NCBI GenBank assembly: GCA_902761905.1
Contig: CACWMK010000008.1
Span: 1-64,000, forward strand
Direction: 5' to 3'
DNA: 64,000 bases
Source of the DNA: an uncultured Prevotellaceae bacterium
Lineage (GTDB): Bacteria; Bacteroidota; Bacteroidia; Bacteroidales; Bacteroidaceae
In this document: one piece after another, positions 15,361 through 24,954 of the stretch
Numbering within the stretch: position 1 is the first letter of the stretch
Layout of the letters: every line of letters begins with the position of its first letter
The notes under the pieces: generated by a model
The model's input: only the letters and a program-made list of their open reading frames with translations
Told to the model about the DNA's origin: nothing
Database searches by the model: none
Program-made: the position numbers and the translations under genes

Positions 15361-17406
15361 ATGAAGAATAAGATTATATCAGGTTTTATGCTGCTCATGG
15401 CTGTTGTGTTTTCAACAGCCTGCAGCAACGACGAGGATTATAGCATAAGTACAAGTGCTGTAATAAGCTCAATAACCACCGACGATGCTGCCGTTACAGC
15501 CATTTCGGCTACTACCTACGGCACCATTCAGAATCTCTCGGGCTTGGCATCAAGTTCTTATCAGGTTGGCTCAGTTTACAGCACCAACTCTGACCCCACT
15601 CAGGGTGGAACTCGCCAGATAGGCTCTATCGACGAGAACGGAAAAGTGTCAGCATCGCTTTCTGGACTTACAGAGGGCACAACCTATTACTATGCCACAT
15701 TTGTAACCCTGCAGGGCAAGGTGACCAAGTATGGCGAGGTGAAGAGTTTTGTGGCTACCGATGCCGATGTGGCTACTCAGGCCGCCAGCGACATCACAGC
15801 CTGCAGTGCTACACTCAACGGTCAGGCACAGGGCATCAGCGATATCCTTGCTGCGACATCAGTTGGATTTAAGTATGCCCTTTCGGCTGACGATGTGCCT
15901 ACAGGTGTAGATGTAGTGCTGGACGAGGCTGCAGGTTCGTTTTCTGTTAATGCCAAGTCGCTGCTGCCAGGTACCACCTATTACTATGCAGCTTACACCA
16001 AGGTGGGCGATGGATTCATACTGGGTAACATCCAGAGCTTTTCCACTGCCGAGCAGTCGATGGAATATGTCGATATGGGCTTGAGCGTGCTGTGGGCAAA
16101 GTGTAACATCGGCGCCGAGAAGGAGAGTGAACTTGGTATTCAGCTGGGCTTTGGCGATCAGTCGTTCTACAATACTTCTACAAGCAACGATGACTATACC
16201 CCTTGGGATATCGCGGGAACTGACGATGACACTATCAATGGCCTGAACATTGATGGCGACGCAAAGTCGAAGAGCAAGATGCCAACCATCGAGCAGATAG
16301 AGGAACTGATAGCTAAGACTACTCAGGAGCAGACTATTGTTGATGGTGTAGAGGGTATCCGCTTTACTGCTCAGAATGGCAACAGCATCTTCCTGCCTCT
16401 TGGCAGCTACTGGAGCGGTACTATCAACGAAATAAACGATGCATATGGCAAGACATTGAAGGCTGCTTACGAGGGTGCATCAGTAGGTCTGATGCAGCGT
16501 GCCTGCAAGTTGACTATCCGCTCTGTCCGCGACGAGGAGCCTGTTGAGGAAGGTATCACCATCCGCAACTACAATGCTGTTCAGGGCGATATTGAGGGCA
16601 ACGGCAACTATCGTTTCGATATCTACAACGAGTGGGACGGTTCTGGTACTGGTACTGACGACACATCTGTACTTATCCGTAGCGAGGTGAACTTCAAGGA
16701 GTCTATCTCAGTAACCTTCACTATAACAGGTATCGGCAATACAGAGTGCCAGGCAACAATGATATTTGCCGACGGCACATGGGGCTGCCAGAACTGGAAC
16801 TACAACGACAACGGCGAGGGCTCTGTAGTGGTTAAGGGTGACGGCACTTACACAATGACTCTGCACGGCGCAGGCTCTGGTATAGCCATCTTCGCTATCG
16901 ACTTCATCGGCCTCTCTAATGCTGTAGGTGCTGAGAACATCAATGTAAAGTTGAATACCTGCGTGATGGACGACTGGGGTACTAAGTTGGCGTTTGACAA
17001 TGCTAAGTTGGTTACTGGCGACCTTGAGGGTAACGGAAACTTCCGTGCCGACATCTACAACGAGTGGGATGGTTCTGGTACAGGCAGCGATGCTACATGT
17101 GGTGTAGACCGTGGTGCTGTTAACTTCTCAAATCGCATTGGTGTGACATTCGAGGTTTCTGGTATCGGCAGTACTGAGTGCGATGCATGTATGATATTTG
17201 CCGACGGCACATGGGGCTGTCAGAACTGGGGCTATAATGCCGATGGTAATGGCTCTGTTCATATCAATGGCGATGGTATCTATACAATGTCACTCGCTGG
17301 CGCTGGCTCTGGCATAGCTATCTTTGCTATCGACCTGCTTGGACTGTCTAATGCCGTAGGAGCCGAGAATGTAAAGGTACGTATCTCTAGTATTCGAGTT
17401 GATTAA
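15361..17406 (+). CDS. Surface lipoprotein with two fibronectin-like domains, a FISUMP-like domain and a tandem binding module
   Basis: The protein has 681 residues from the ATG at 15361; a TTG nine bases upstream is unlikely. The lipobox is FSTACS. Residues about 35-230 hold two fibronectin-type domains, each with the GTTYYYA motif. Residues about 235-395 (YVDMGLSVLWAKCNIGA to RSVRDEE) resemble the Fibrobacter major-paralogue (FISUMP) domain. The remainder is two copies of a module of about 120 residues, each with GNGN-[YF]-R-x-DIYNEWDGSGTG and ADGTWGCQNW. The duplicated aromatic modules look like carbohydrate-binding modules, but I cannot name a CBM family. It is probably a second glycan-capturing protein of the PUL. 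Confidence 0.7.
   Translation: MKNKIISGFMLLMAVVFSTACSNDEDYSISTSAVISSITTDDAAVTAISATTYGTIQNLSGLASSSYQVGSVYSTNSDPTQGGTRQIGSIDENGKVSASLSGLTEGTTYYYATFVTLQGKVTKYGEVKSFVATDADVATQAASDITACSATLNGQAQGISDILAATSVGFKYALSADDVPTGVDVVLDEAAGSFSVNAKSLLPGTTYYYAAYTKVGDGFILGNIQSFSTAEQSMEYVDMGLSVLWAKCNIGAEKESELGIQLGFGDQSFYNTSTSNDDYTPWDIAGTDDDTINGLNIDGDAKSKSKMPTIEQIEELIAKTTQEQTIVDGVEGIRFTAQNGNSIFLPLGSYWSGTINEINDAYGKTLKAAYEGASVGLMQRACKLTIRSVRDEEPVEEGITIRNYNAVQGDIEGNGNYRFDIYNEWDGSGTGTDDTSVLIRSEVNFKESISVTFTITGIGNTECQATMIFADGTWGCQNWNYNDNGEGSVVVKGDGTYTMTLHGAGSGIAIFAIDFIGLSNAVGAENINVKLNTCVMDDWGTKLAFDNAKLVTGDLEGNGNFRADIYNEWDGSGTGSDATCGVDRGAVNFSNRIGVTFEVSGIGSTECDACMIFADGTWGCQNWGYNADGNGSVHINGDGIYTMSLAGAGSGIAIFAIDLLGLSNAVGAENVKVRISSIRVD
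16586..17385 (+). repeat. Tandem duplication of a putative carbohydrate-binding module
   Basis: Module 1 (about 16586-16953) and module 2 (about 17017-17385) are collinear over their whole length. They share IYNEWDGSGTG, MIFADGTWGCQNW, GAGSGIAIFAID and LSNAVGAEN. The close identity at protein level suggests a recent or conserved in-gene duplication. Confidence 0.8.
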
Positions 17407-17445
17407 TTAATTAGTTAGTTATTTTTCATTCATACTTTAAGTGTT

Positions 17446-18822
17446 ATGATTGGTATTAAGAAAACTCTCTTGATTCTGACGGTGCTGGGAAGCACCGTCA
17501 GCTTCGCCCAAGCTCAGCTCCCCAATGCGCTAGAGATTGCCCCCAAGATGTATCCTGGTTGGAATCTTGGTAACACGCTTGAGGGTGGTGGTACGGATAA
17601 TGTGTACACCAACAATGGCGGTCTTGGAGCAGAGAAAGCCTGGCAGGGAACAACTACCACACAGGCTATTATCGACTTTGTGGCTGCTCAGGGCTTCAAG
17701 TCAGTCCGCATCCCCGCATCGTGGGTGATGGGACATATCATCGATGCCGATGAGTTGACTATTGATCCCGTTTGGATGGCGCGTGTAAAGGAGATAGTAG
17801 ACTATTGTATCAACGATGGACTATATGTACTGCTGAACGACCACTGGGATGGCGGATGGATTCAGGGAACTTTTAAGCAGGATATCAGCGAACCAACCGT
17901 TGCTGCCAACTGCGAGAAGATGAAGAAACTGTGGACCCAGATAGCCGAGGCTTTCAAGGACTATGATGAGCACTTGCTTTTTGCAGGACTAAACGAGCCA
18001 GAGGCAGAAAAGGAAGAACAGATAAAGGTGCTGATGACCTACGAGCAGGCCTTTATCGACGCTGTGCGTGCCACAGGTGGAAACAACGCATCACGTACAC
18101 TCGTGGTTCAGGGCCCGAATACCAGCATCGAACTATCGAGCCAGTATGTAGATATGAGTAAGTTTGAGGATACTGCCAGCAAGGCGCTAATGATAGAGGT
18201 GCATTACTACAGTCCACCACAGTTCACTGGCGTATGGGAAGGTCCTAATGGCGATGAGCCATTCTATTTCTGGGGCGCAGCCAATCATGTTCCTTCTGGA
18301 ACCTACAAGAAATACAACTGCACCTGGGGTGAAGAGGCCTATGTGCGCGAACAGTTCCAGATGATGAAGGAGGCTTTTGTAGATAAGGGCTATCCTGTAA
18401 TCCTAGGCGAATATGGTGCCAACTGGCGCGAGTTCTCGAACAACTCCATCCAGAAAAAGCACGATGCCAGTCTGTGGTTGTTCCATAAGACCATCAACGA
18501 AGAGGCTATCAAACGTGGCATCATCCCTTATGTATGGGATATCAACAATCCCAATCGCTATGGTACAGGCGGTATCATGTGTATCATCGATCGCAGCAAA
18601 CCTGCAGTCTTTGACACCAATAGTCTTGATGGTATTATTAGCGGTGCTGCCGCAGCCACTTGGGGAGGTCCTGCTACAAGTATAAATAGGGTAGAAGTAA
18701 ATCAAGGGGACAAATCGAGTGCCCCTGCGATTTACGACCTTCAAGGCCGCAAAGTGAAAAATGTTCGTGGTGGATTGTACATAATTGGAGGAAAATTAGT
18801 ATATTCGCACCCAAATAGATAA
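17446..18822 (+). CDS. GH5 endo-beta-glucanase (GH5_4-like)
   Basis: The 458-residue protein has a signal peptide (about 1-23) and a GH5 barrel. The barrel has GWNLGNTLE, the acid/base Glu184 in LNEPE and the nucleophile Glu322 in ILGEYGA. The overall look (GWNLGNTL start, HYYSPP) is that of subfamily 4, whose members cut xyloglucan, lichenan or cellulose internally. The C-terminus, IYDLQGRKVKNVRGGLYIIG, resembles the short Prevotella-type form of the type IX secretion signal. This enzyme may therefore be exported to the surface rather than kept in the periplasm. It is co-transcribed with the PUL binding proteins and with GH29. The subfamily is an inference. Confidence 0.88.
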   Translation: MIGIKKTLLILTVLGSTVSFAQAQLPNALEIAPKMYPGWNLGNTLEGGGTDNVYTNNGGLGAEKAWQGTTTTQAIIDFVAAQGFKSVRIPASWVMGHIIDADELTIDPVWMARVKEIVDYCINDGLYVLLNDHWDGGWIQGTFKQDISEPTVAANCEKMKKLWTQIAEAFKDYDEHLLFAGLNEPEAEKEEQIKVLMTYEQAFIDAVRATGGNNASRTLVVQGPNTSIELSSQYVDMSKFEDTASKALMIEVHYYSPPQFTGVWEGPNGDEPFYFWGAANHVPSGTYKKYNCTWGEEAYVREQFQMMKEAFVDKGYPVILGEYGANWREFSNNSIQKKHDASLWLFHKTINEEAIKRGIIPYVWDINNPNRYGTGGIMCIIDRSKPAVFDTNSLDGIISGAAAATWGGPATSINRVEVNQGDKSSAPAIYDLQGRKVKNVRGGLYIIGGKLVYSHPNR

Positions 18823-18838
18823 ATATCAGATTCAGAAA

Positions 18839-20584
18839 ATGAGTTTACACAGCAATAAGTTTATCGCTTTGGCGCTGGTGTGCCTGATGGCGATAAGTGC
18901 TAACGCCCAAAAGACGGGTTCAAAGTCTACGGCTGGGCCGCTGCCCAATGCTAACCAGTTGCGCTGGCAGGATATGGAGATGTATGCGTTTATCCATTAC
19001 TCGCTCAATACCTATACCGACCAGGAGTGGGGCTTTGGCAATGAGGACCCAAAGCTATTCAATCCTTCACAGCTCGATTGTCGTCAGTGGGCGCGCGTAT
19101 GTAAGCAGGCTGGTATGCGTGGCATCATTTTTACTGCTAAGCACCATTGCGGTTTCTGCATGTGGCCGTCAAAGTATACGGAGTATAGCGTAAAGAACTC
19201 GCCGTGGAAGGATGGCAAGGGTGATGTGGTACGCGAACTGGCCGATGCCTGTCGCGAAGAAGGACTGGAGTTTGCTGTGTATCTGTCGCCCTGGGATCGT
19301 AATCATCCAGAGTACGGACGACATGCCTATGTGGAGTATTTCCGCAACCAACTGCGCGAGTTGCTTACCAACTATGGTGACATATTCGAGGTGTGGTTTG
19401 ATGGTGCCAATGGTGGCGATGGCTGGTATGGCGGCGCCAACGAGACTCGCAAGATAGACCGCACCACATATTATGAGTGGCCTGAGACCTATAAGATGAT
19501 TCGCCAGTTGCAACCCAAATGCCTTATCTGGAACGATGGTAGCGATCGTGGCGACCTGCGCTGGGTGGGTACTGAGGCAGGTAATGTGGGCGAAACCAAC
19601 TGGAGTCTGCTATACCGCGATGGCGATGTGCCTTATCAGATGTTGCACTATGGTGTAGAGGATGGTAATGTGTGGTGTCCAGGCGAGACTAATACCAGTA
19701 TCCGTCCAGGTTGGTTCTATCACGATGCTGAGAACGAGCATGTAAAGAGTCTGTCGAAGTTGATGGACACCTATTATAAATCGGTAGGTCGCAATTCTAC
19801 GCTATTGCTCAACTTCCCAATCGCTCCTAATGGCCGCATCCATCCCAACGACAGTCTGCGTGGCATAGCCTTCAAGCAGATGATAGATGAGGTGTTTAAA
19901 GATAACCTTGCCGACAAGGCCAAGACCACGCATAATGGTGATGTCTATACTATAGACTTTAAGCGCCCTACTGCTTTCAATCGTTTTCTGGCTGAGGAAG
20001 ATATCGCCAAGGGGCAGCGTGTGCGTAAGTTCTCGCTCGAGGCTCTGGTTGATGGCAAATGGCAACCATTAAAGGATGAACTGGTAGATAATGGCGACGG
20101 ACTAACCACCATCGGCCATCGCCGCATCATCTGTTTCCCTACAGTGAAAGCCACAAAACTGCGTTTCACTATCAACAGCTATAAACTGGAACCTATAATC
20201 AAGAAGATAGGTGTTTACCTTGCGCCAGAGCTAACAGCCGATATTCCTAACAGCGGCGAGAAGAAATCATCAGGACTGCATATATTCTTTGGCTCGCCCC
20301 AGCAGATGTTCATCGACTGGGATGCTGAGCAGACCATCTCCACCTTCCGCTATCTGCCGCCGCAGGACACGAAGGACGGCATCGTCACCCATTACACCTT
20401 GTGGGGATCGACTGATTGGAACAACTGGCAGAAGCTAGCCACGGGCGAGTTCTCAAATATCGTAAACAATCCCATTTGGCAAACCATCAAGTTCCCTGAA
20501 GCAAAGGTACGTGTCCTTCGCTTCGAAGCTGATCGCCTAAGCAGCGGCACCCGCATGGGCTATGGCGATATAGAGATAAAGTAA
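18839..20584 (+). CDS. GH29 alpha-L-fucosidase
   Basis: The 581-residue protein has a signal peptide (about 1-23). The GH29 barrel shows FIHYSLNTYTDQEWG, TAKHHCGFCMWPS and the nucleophile Asp188 in EVWFDGANGG. The C-terminal 180 residues form beta domains resembling an F5/8-type module. GH29 removes alpha-linked L-fucose, here probably from side chains of the polysaccharide handled by this PUL. It starts 16 nt after the GH5 gene and ends 4 nt before the convergent suhB-like gene, with no obvious terminator between them. Confidence 0.92.
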   Translation: MSLHSNKFIALALVCLMAISANAQKTGSKSTAGPLPNANQLRWQDMEMYAFIHYSLNTYTDQEWGFGNEDPKLFNPSQLDCRQWARVCKQAGMRGIIFTAKHHCGFCMWPSKYTEYSVKNSPWKDGKGDVVRELADACREEGLEFAVYLSPWDRNHPEYGRHAYVEYFRNQLRELLTNYGDIFEVWFDGANGGDGWYGGANETRKIDRTTYYEWPETYKMIRQLQPKCLIWNDGSDRGDLRWVGTEAGNVGETNWSLLYRDGDVPYQMLHYGVEDGNVWCPGETNTSIRPGWFYHDAENEHVKSLSKLMDTYYKSVGRNSTLLLNFPIAPNGRIHPNDSLRGIAFKQMIDEVFKDNLADKAKTTHNGDVYTIDFKRPTAFNRFLAEEDIAKGQRVRKFSLEALVDGKWQPLKDELVDNGDGLTTIGHRRIICFPTVKATKLRFTINSYKLEPIIKKIGVYLAPELTADIPNSGEKKSSGLHIFFGSPQQMFIDWDAEQTISTFRYLPPQDTKDGIVTHYTLWGSTDWNNWQKLATGEFSNIVNNPIWQTIKFPEAKVRVLRFEADRLSSGTRMGYGDIEIK

Positions 20585-20588
20585 GATG

Positions 20589-21380
20589 TTATGAGTTAAT
20601 CGCCGATAGCAAATCCTGCTGTATCACCCCGTTGGTGGCTACTACGCAGTTGCCTTGGGTGAAGTCGGGCGAGCCGTCGTAGTTGGTAACTGTGCCGCCA
20701 GCCTCTTTCACTATCAGCGCTCCTGCCATGAAGTCCCACTGGCCAATGTGTTGCTCGGCGTAGCCATCCAGTCGACCTGCAGCTACATAGCACAGGGCCA
20801 TAGCAGCCGAACCACACATGCGGATGCTGCCTACATTGCCATACAGGTGGTCGATAAGGCGCTTGATGGTGGGCTTGTAGGCATCGCTGTTGTAGGGCAG
20901 TTGCAGACAGAGTAGGGCATCTTGTATCTGTTGGCCGCTTACGTGCAACTGTGTGCCATCCATATAGGCACCACCGCCCTGCCAGGCATAATAGCACTCA
21001 TCGGCAGTAATCTCGTAGACCACTCCTATCAGTATCTCCTTACCCTGCAGCAGTGCTATGCTGACGGCGTAAGGGGCATATTGGTGGATAAAGTTGGTGG
21101 TTCCATCGAGCGGGTCGACCACCCAGAGCATCTGTTCGGCATCGTGGCCAGCCAGTCCCTCCTCTGTAATAAAACCTGCCTGGGGCAGAAGTTCACGCAA
21201 GGCGCTCACTATCAACTGCTCAGAACCCTTATCGACATACGACACGTAGTCGTGGGCATGCTTACGCTCTACACTCTCGAGTTTGAACTTGGTTCGCTCT
21301 TGTCTGATATACTCTCCAGCGCGCTTTGCTATCTCGCAAACGGCCAGTGTGCATTCTCTTAAATCATTAACTTTAACCAT
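20589..21380 (-). CDS. suhB: Inositol-1-monophosphatase family protein
   Basis: The protein has 263 residues from the ATG at 21380. An upstream in-frame ATG at 21443 would place the coding start beyond the divergent promoter. It carries the metal-binding signatures of the Li+-sensitive phosphatase fold: EEG, WVVDPLDGTTNFIH and GQWDFMAGALIVKEAGG. Relatives hydrolyse inositol phosphates, NADP(H) or PAP. In this sulfur-rich window a PAP phosphatase (CysQ) role is possible, but the gene lies outside the sulfur island and the sequence looks more like SuhB. The exact substrate is open. Confidence 0.88.
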   Translation of the reverse strand: MVKVNDLRECTLAVCEIAKRAGEYIRQERTKFKLESVERKHAHDYVSYVDKGSEQLIVSALRELLPQAGFITEEGLAGHDAEQMLWVVDPLDGTTNFIHQYAPYAVSIALLQGKEILIGVVYEITADECYYAWQGGGAYMDGTQLHVSGQQIQDALLCLQLPYNSDAYKPTIKRLIDHLYGNVGSIRMCGSAAMALCYVAAGRLDGYAEQHIGQWDFMAGALIVKEAGGTVTNYDGSPDFTQGNCVVATNGVIQQDLLSAINS

Positions 21381-21398
21381 CTTGCGCAATTTTTGCGG

Positions 21399-21406
21399 CA
21401 AAATTA
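21399..21406 (-). promoter_or_regulatory. -7 element for the suhB-like gene
   Basis: Read on the minus strand the sequence is TAATTTTG followed by CCGC. It lies 19 nt before the ATG at 21380 and faces the divergent promoter at 21429. Confidence 0.45.
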
Positions 21407-21428
21407 CAAATAATTCGGGAAGAATTGC

Positions 21429-21436
21429 TATCTTTG
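21429..21436 (+). promoter_or_regulatory. -7 element for the TIGR02757-SLC13-porin operon
   Basis: TATCTTTG followed by CAAG lies 21 nt before the ATG at 21458. It forms a compact divergent promoter pair with 21399-21406. Confidence 0.55.
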
Positions 21437-21457
21437 CAAGCAAAACTATAAATTGTT

Positions 21458-22192
21458 ATGAACAAAGAGTTGCTGAAACAATATGCAGAGCAATATGAAA
21501 CCATGAAATTCCTAGATGGGGACCCTTCGTGGTTCATGCATCAGGTGAGCGGCGATGAGAACCAGGAGGCTATGGCCTTTATTGCAGCAAGTCTGAGCTT
21601 TGGCAGTAGGCAGCAGTTTATGAAGAAGATACAGGCAATACTGGTGTGGACACGCGGCGATGTGGATGCCTGGGTGCGTACTGGCCGCTATGCCGAGCAC
21701 CTGAAGGAGGGCGACGAGAGCTGTTTCTACCGCATGTACACCTGCGATACCATGTATAGATTCCTACACACATACCAACAGCTGCTACAGGAATACGGCA
21801 CGCTGGGACAATACGTTCGCAGCGAGGCTACTGACGGCCTGAGTGCTGTTGAGGCTATCTGCCGATACTTTGCCCAGCACGACATAAGCGTGATAATACC
21901 AAAGGACACTAAGAGCGCGTGTAAGCGCGTGTGTATGTTTCTTAGGTGGATGGTGCGCACAGACTCGCCAGTTGATCTGGGACTGTGGGCTGACTTCATC
22001 GACCGCCGCACTCTGATAATACCATTAGATACACATGTGCTGCAGCAGAGCGTGAAACTGGGACTGACCACCAGTAAGATGGCATCGATGAGCGCCGCAC
22101 GTAAACTAACGAAGTCGCTGGCTGCGATATTCCCTGACGACCCGTTGAAGGGCGACTTTGCGCTGTTTGGTCACGGAGTGATAAATGATTAA
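21458..22192 (+). CDS. TIGR02757 family protein (DUF2400)
   Basis: The 244-residue soluble protein is of the TIGR02757/DUF2400 family, widespread in Bacteroidota and of unproven function. Diagnostic stretches are FIAASLSFGSRQQFMKKI, CKRVCMFLRWMVR, LIIPLDTHVLQQSVKLGL and a C-terminal DPLKGDFALFGHGV. The pattern of helices and the LDTHV region recall helix-hairpin-helix DNA glycosylase folds, but that is only a resemblance. It is followed after 27 nt by the SLC13 gene. Confidence 0.88.
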   Translation: MNKELLKQYAEQYETMKFLDGDPSWFMHQVSGDENQEAMAFIAASLSFGSRQQFMKKIQAILVWTRGDVDAWVRTGRYAEHLKEGDESCFYRMYTCDTMYRFLHTYQQLLQEYGTLGQYVRSEATDGLSAVEAICRYFAQHDISVIIPKDTKSACKRVCMFLRWMVRTDSPVDLGLWADFIDRRTLIIPLDTHVLQQSVKLGLTTSKMASMSAARKLTKSLAAIFPDDPLKGDFALFGHGVIND

Positions 22193-22219
22193 CCTATAAT
22201 AATAAACGAAACAGAAAAA

Positions 22220-23731
22220 ATGGAAACAATTGAAATCTTAGGATTTAACCTTTATGCATGGATAACTATTGTTACTGTGCTTACCATGTTTACAGTATTG
22301 TTATGTACCAAGCTACGCTCTGATCTGGTGTTCCTGTGTGCAATCTCAGTACTTTTTGTTACTGGAGTACTCGATGCCAAAGAGGCGTTTTCGGGCTTTG
22401 CATCTACATCGGTGGTAATCATCGGAGTGCTGTTTGTGGTAGTATCCGGACTTACTCACACAGGTGTGCTGCAGTGGATAGTGAAGAATCTGTTAGGACA
22501 GCCCAGTAGCTACTCGAAGGCGGTGATGCGACTGATGCTGCCTGTGGCTGCACTCAGCTCGTTTCTGAGCAATACCACTGTGGTGGCGCTGTTTGTGAAC
22601 ATAGTAAAGATGTGGTCGAAGAAGCTGAACATCTCACCATCTAAACTGCTGATTCCGCTTAGCTATGCATCGGGCATGGGTGGCGTGTGCACCCTTATCG
22701 GAACGCCTCCTAACCTTATTATATCAGGACTGTATGCCGAAAAGACCGGCGAGACAATGAACGTGCTGGCTACTACCATACCAGGATTGTTCTGCCTGTT
22801 TGTAGGTGTGCTGTCGATTATCGCCATGAGCAAGTTGCTGCCCAACCGTACAGCACCCGAGAGTGATGGCGACGACACTGTGGACTATACAGTAGAGATG
22901 CTGGTGCCATCGAAGAATAAGTTTATAGGCAATACACTATCTGAGGCAGGTCTATTCGAGATAGAGGGCGCCCGACTGATAAAAATACGCCATTTTGATG
23001 GTGAGCCTGTTAAGTTGAATCCTGATGAGTATGTGATGGGTGGCGACCATCTGGTATATGCCGGACATATAAAGTCCATACAGAATCTCACTGAGACTCA
23101 CGGACTGAAGTTGGGCGAAGAGGTGATAAACGTAGGTTCTAAGACTCTGATTTCATCGCTAATAATGATTGCTATGGTGGTGCTGTCGGCGCTTAAGATT
23201 ATACCTCTGTTGCAGTGTGCATTCCTGGCTGCTGCTGCCATGCTGATTTGCCGTTGTTGCAGTCCCAATCAGGCCATGAAGGCCATCAACTGGGATATCC
23301 TGATGGTATTTGCAGGATCGGTAGTGCTGGGACTGGCCATACAGAAGACTGGTATAGCTGAGCGACTGGCATTCGGTATATTGGATGTATGTGGCACTAA
23401 CCCGATAGTGGATATGACGGCTATCTGCTTTGTGGGCACATTCATCACTGAGTTTATATCTAACACCGCAGCAGGTGCCATGTTCTTCCCGATAATGTAT
23501 CAGGCTGCCGAGAAACTGGGTTACGATCCTTTCCCATTCCTCATAGCGCTGATGATAAGCGTAAGTTCTAGCTTTGCCACACCTATCGGTTCGCCCACAC
23601 ACATGCTGGTATATGGTCCTGGCGGCTATCGCTTCAGCGACTTTATGCGCATAGGACTGCTGATGAACGTAATAATCCTGGCGGCCAACATCGTGATAGT
23701 CAACCTGATATATCCGTTGACCGCGCTATAA
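22220..23731 (+). CDS. SLC13/DASS-type anion permease with one RCK_C domain
   Basis: The 503-residue protein has about ten membrane segments in two halves. Each half has the SLC13 loop: SFLSNTTVVALFV with IGTPPNLII, and ISNTAAGAMFF with IGSPTHMLV. Between them (about 215-300) lies a single soluble RCK_C/TrkA-C-like domain; many relatives have two and are near 600 residues. The family moves sulfate, dicarboxylates or similar anions with Na+. Substrate cannot be read from the sequence. The porin gene follows 23 nt later, which suggests an outer- and inner-membrane anion uptake pair. Confidence 0.88.
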   Translation: METIEILGFNLYAWITIVTVLTMFTVLLCTKLRSDLVFLCAISVLFVTGVLDAKEAFSGFASTSVVIIGVLFVVVSGLTHTGVLQWIVKNLLGQPSSYSKAVMRLMLPVAALSSFLSNTTVVALFVNIVKMWSKKLNISPSKLLIPLSYASGMGGVCTLIGTPPNLIISGLYAEKTGETMNVLATTIPGLFCLFVGVLSIIAMSKLLPNRTAPESDGDDTVDYTVEMLVPSKNKFIGNTLSEAGLFEIEGARLIKIRHFDGEPVKLNPDEYVMGGDHLVYAGHIKSIQNLTETHGLKLGEEVINVGSKTLISSLIMIAMVVLSALKIIPLLQCAFLAAAAMLICRCCSPNQAMKAINWDILMVFAGSVVLGLAIQKTGIAERLAFGILDVCGTNPIVDMTAICFVGTFITEFISNTAAGAMFFPIMYQAAEKLGYDPFPFLIALMISVSSSFATPIGSPTHMLVYGPGGYRFSDFMRIGLLMNVIILAANIVIVNLIYPLTAL

Positions 23732-23754
23732 AGAATAATCAAACCATTCCAGTT

Positions 23755-24945
23755 ATGAAGAAAACGATAATACCTTTACTTATGCTCTGCACCACGATTA
23801 CTGCCCATGCACAGGGTGGTAACGTGGGTATGGGCGGCGAAGACGGTGACTACCAGAGTCTGGCCGAGCGACTGGCCAAGGTGGAAAAGAAACACGATAT
23901 GCTCGACGTGTACATAAACTATGCTGCCGGCGCACAGGCTACTGATGATGGCGGCTCATGGAGCACCAAGTTTGCCAATAGGGAGTTGCGACTGGAACTG
24001 AAGGGTAACCTGACGGACAAGCTGTACTATCGACTGCGCCACCAACTGAACAAGAGCAGTAAGGCTGCGGGACTTGACAACTTTGCCAGGGCTACCGACC
24101 TGATGCTGGTGGGCTACGACTTCAGCGATAAGGTTACGCTGATGGCAGGAAAGGTGTGCCAGATATGGGGTGGATACGAATACGACGAGAACCCGATGTT
24201 TGTGTATAAATACTCCGACCTGCTGGATCATATGCAGATATTCCAGGCTGGTGCTGTGCTATCGGTAAAACCTGTACCCACACAAGAGCTCGCTGTTATG
24301 GTATCGGATGTCAACAACGGTACGATGAACGAGGAGTATGGCGACAATCTCATTATTGTGGACGAGGACGGACTGAAACCAGCAGAGGAGGCTCGCAATC
24401 CGTTGACGTTCATAGCCAACTGGAACGGATGTTTCCTTGATAACAAGTTGCAAACACGTTGGGCATGGGGAATACAGCATGAGGCCAAAGGCCGCTATTC
24501 ACGTATGCTAACGCTTGGACAGAAGTTGAATCTGCCCAAGCTGCAGTGGTATGTGGACTATATGGGAGAGTTTGATGATTTAGACCGATTGGGTATCGTG
24601 TCAGAGGATCTTGCGGGCTTTATGGATGGTAACTACAGGTACTCTAAGGTGTACTATAATTCGTTTATAACCAAAATGAACTGGCAGTTTGCACCCCAGT
24701 GGAACCTGATGCTTAAGGGTACATACGAGACGGTTAATGTGAAAAGTGTTGAGGCTCTTAAGGATTACCGTAAGAGCTATGGTTGGATAGGCTCGCTGGA
24801 GTACTATCCCGACAAGACGCAAGACCTTCGCGTATTTTTGGCTTATATGGGCAATCGTGTGGAATACAGTAAGGATGCAAATCTGGAAAACAAAAATTCC
24901 AACCGCATAGAGTTGGGATTTATGTATAGAATCAAGTGCTACTAG
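23755..24945 (+). CDS. Porin O/P-type (phosphate-selective porin family) outer-membrane barrel
   Basis: The 396-residue protein has a signal peptide (MKKTIIPLLMLCTTITAHAQ), a short coiled coil (SLAERLAKVEKKHDML) and then alternating amphipathic strands of a beta-barrel ending in an aromatic/basic strand (LGFMYRIKCY). The strand pattern (NRELRLELKGNLTDKLYYRL, LMLVGYDFSDKVTLMAGK) is that of the OprP/OprO-like family. Its place directly after an SLC13 permease suggests it admits the same anion. Selectivity is not shown by the sequence. Confidence 0.82.
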   Translation: MKKTIIPLLMLCTTITAHAQGGNVGMGGEDGDYQSLAERLAKVEKKHDMLDVYINYAAGAQATDDGGSWSTKFANRELRLELKGNLTDKLYYRLRHQLNKSSKAAGLDNFARATDLMLVGYDFSDKVTLMAGKVCQIWGGYEYDENPMFVYKYSDLLDHMQIFQAGAVLSVKPVPTQELAVMVSDVNNGTMNEEYGDNLIIVDEDGLKPAEEARNPLTFIANWNGCFLDNKLQTRWAWGIQHEAKGRYSRMLTLGQKLNLPKLQWYVDYMGEFDDLDRLGIVSEDLAGFMDGNYRYSKVYYNSFITKMNWQFAPQWNLMLKGTYETVNVKSVEALKDYRKSYGWIGSLEYYPDKTQDLRVFLAYMGNRVEYSKDANLENKNSNRIELGFMYRIKCY

Positions 24946-24954
24946 TATCCTAGC

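Noticed and set aside
20589-21380. CysQ (PAP phosphatase) as part of the sulfur pathway
   Set aside because: The gene lies outside the island, has no sulfur dyad, and the island uses APS directly, so no PAP is formed by it.
21381-21443. An N-terminal extension of the suhB-like protein
   Set aside because: The extension would cover the divergent promoters; the family start fits the ATG at 21380.
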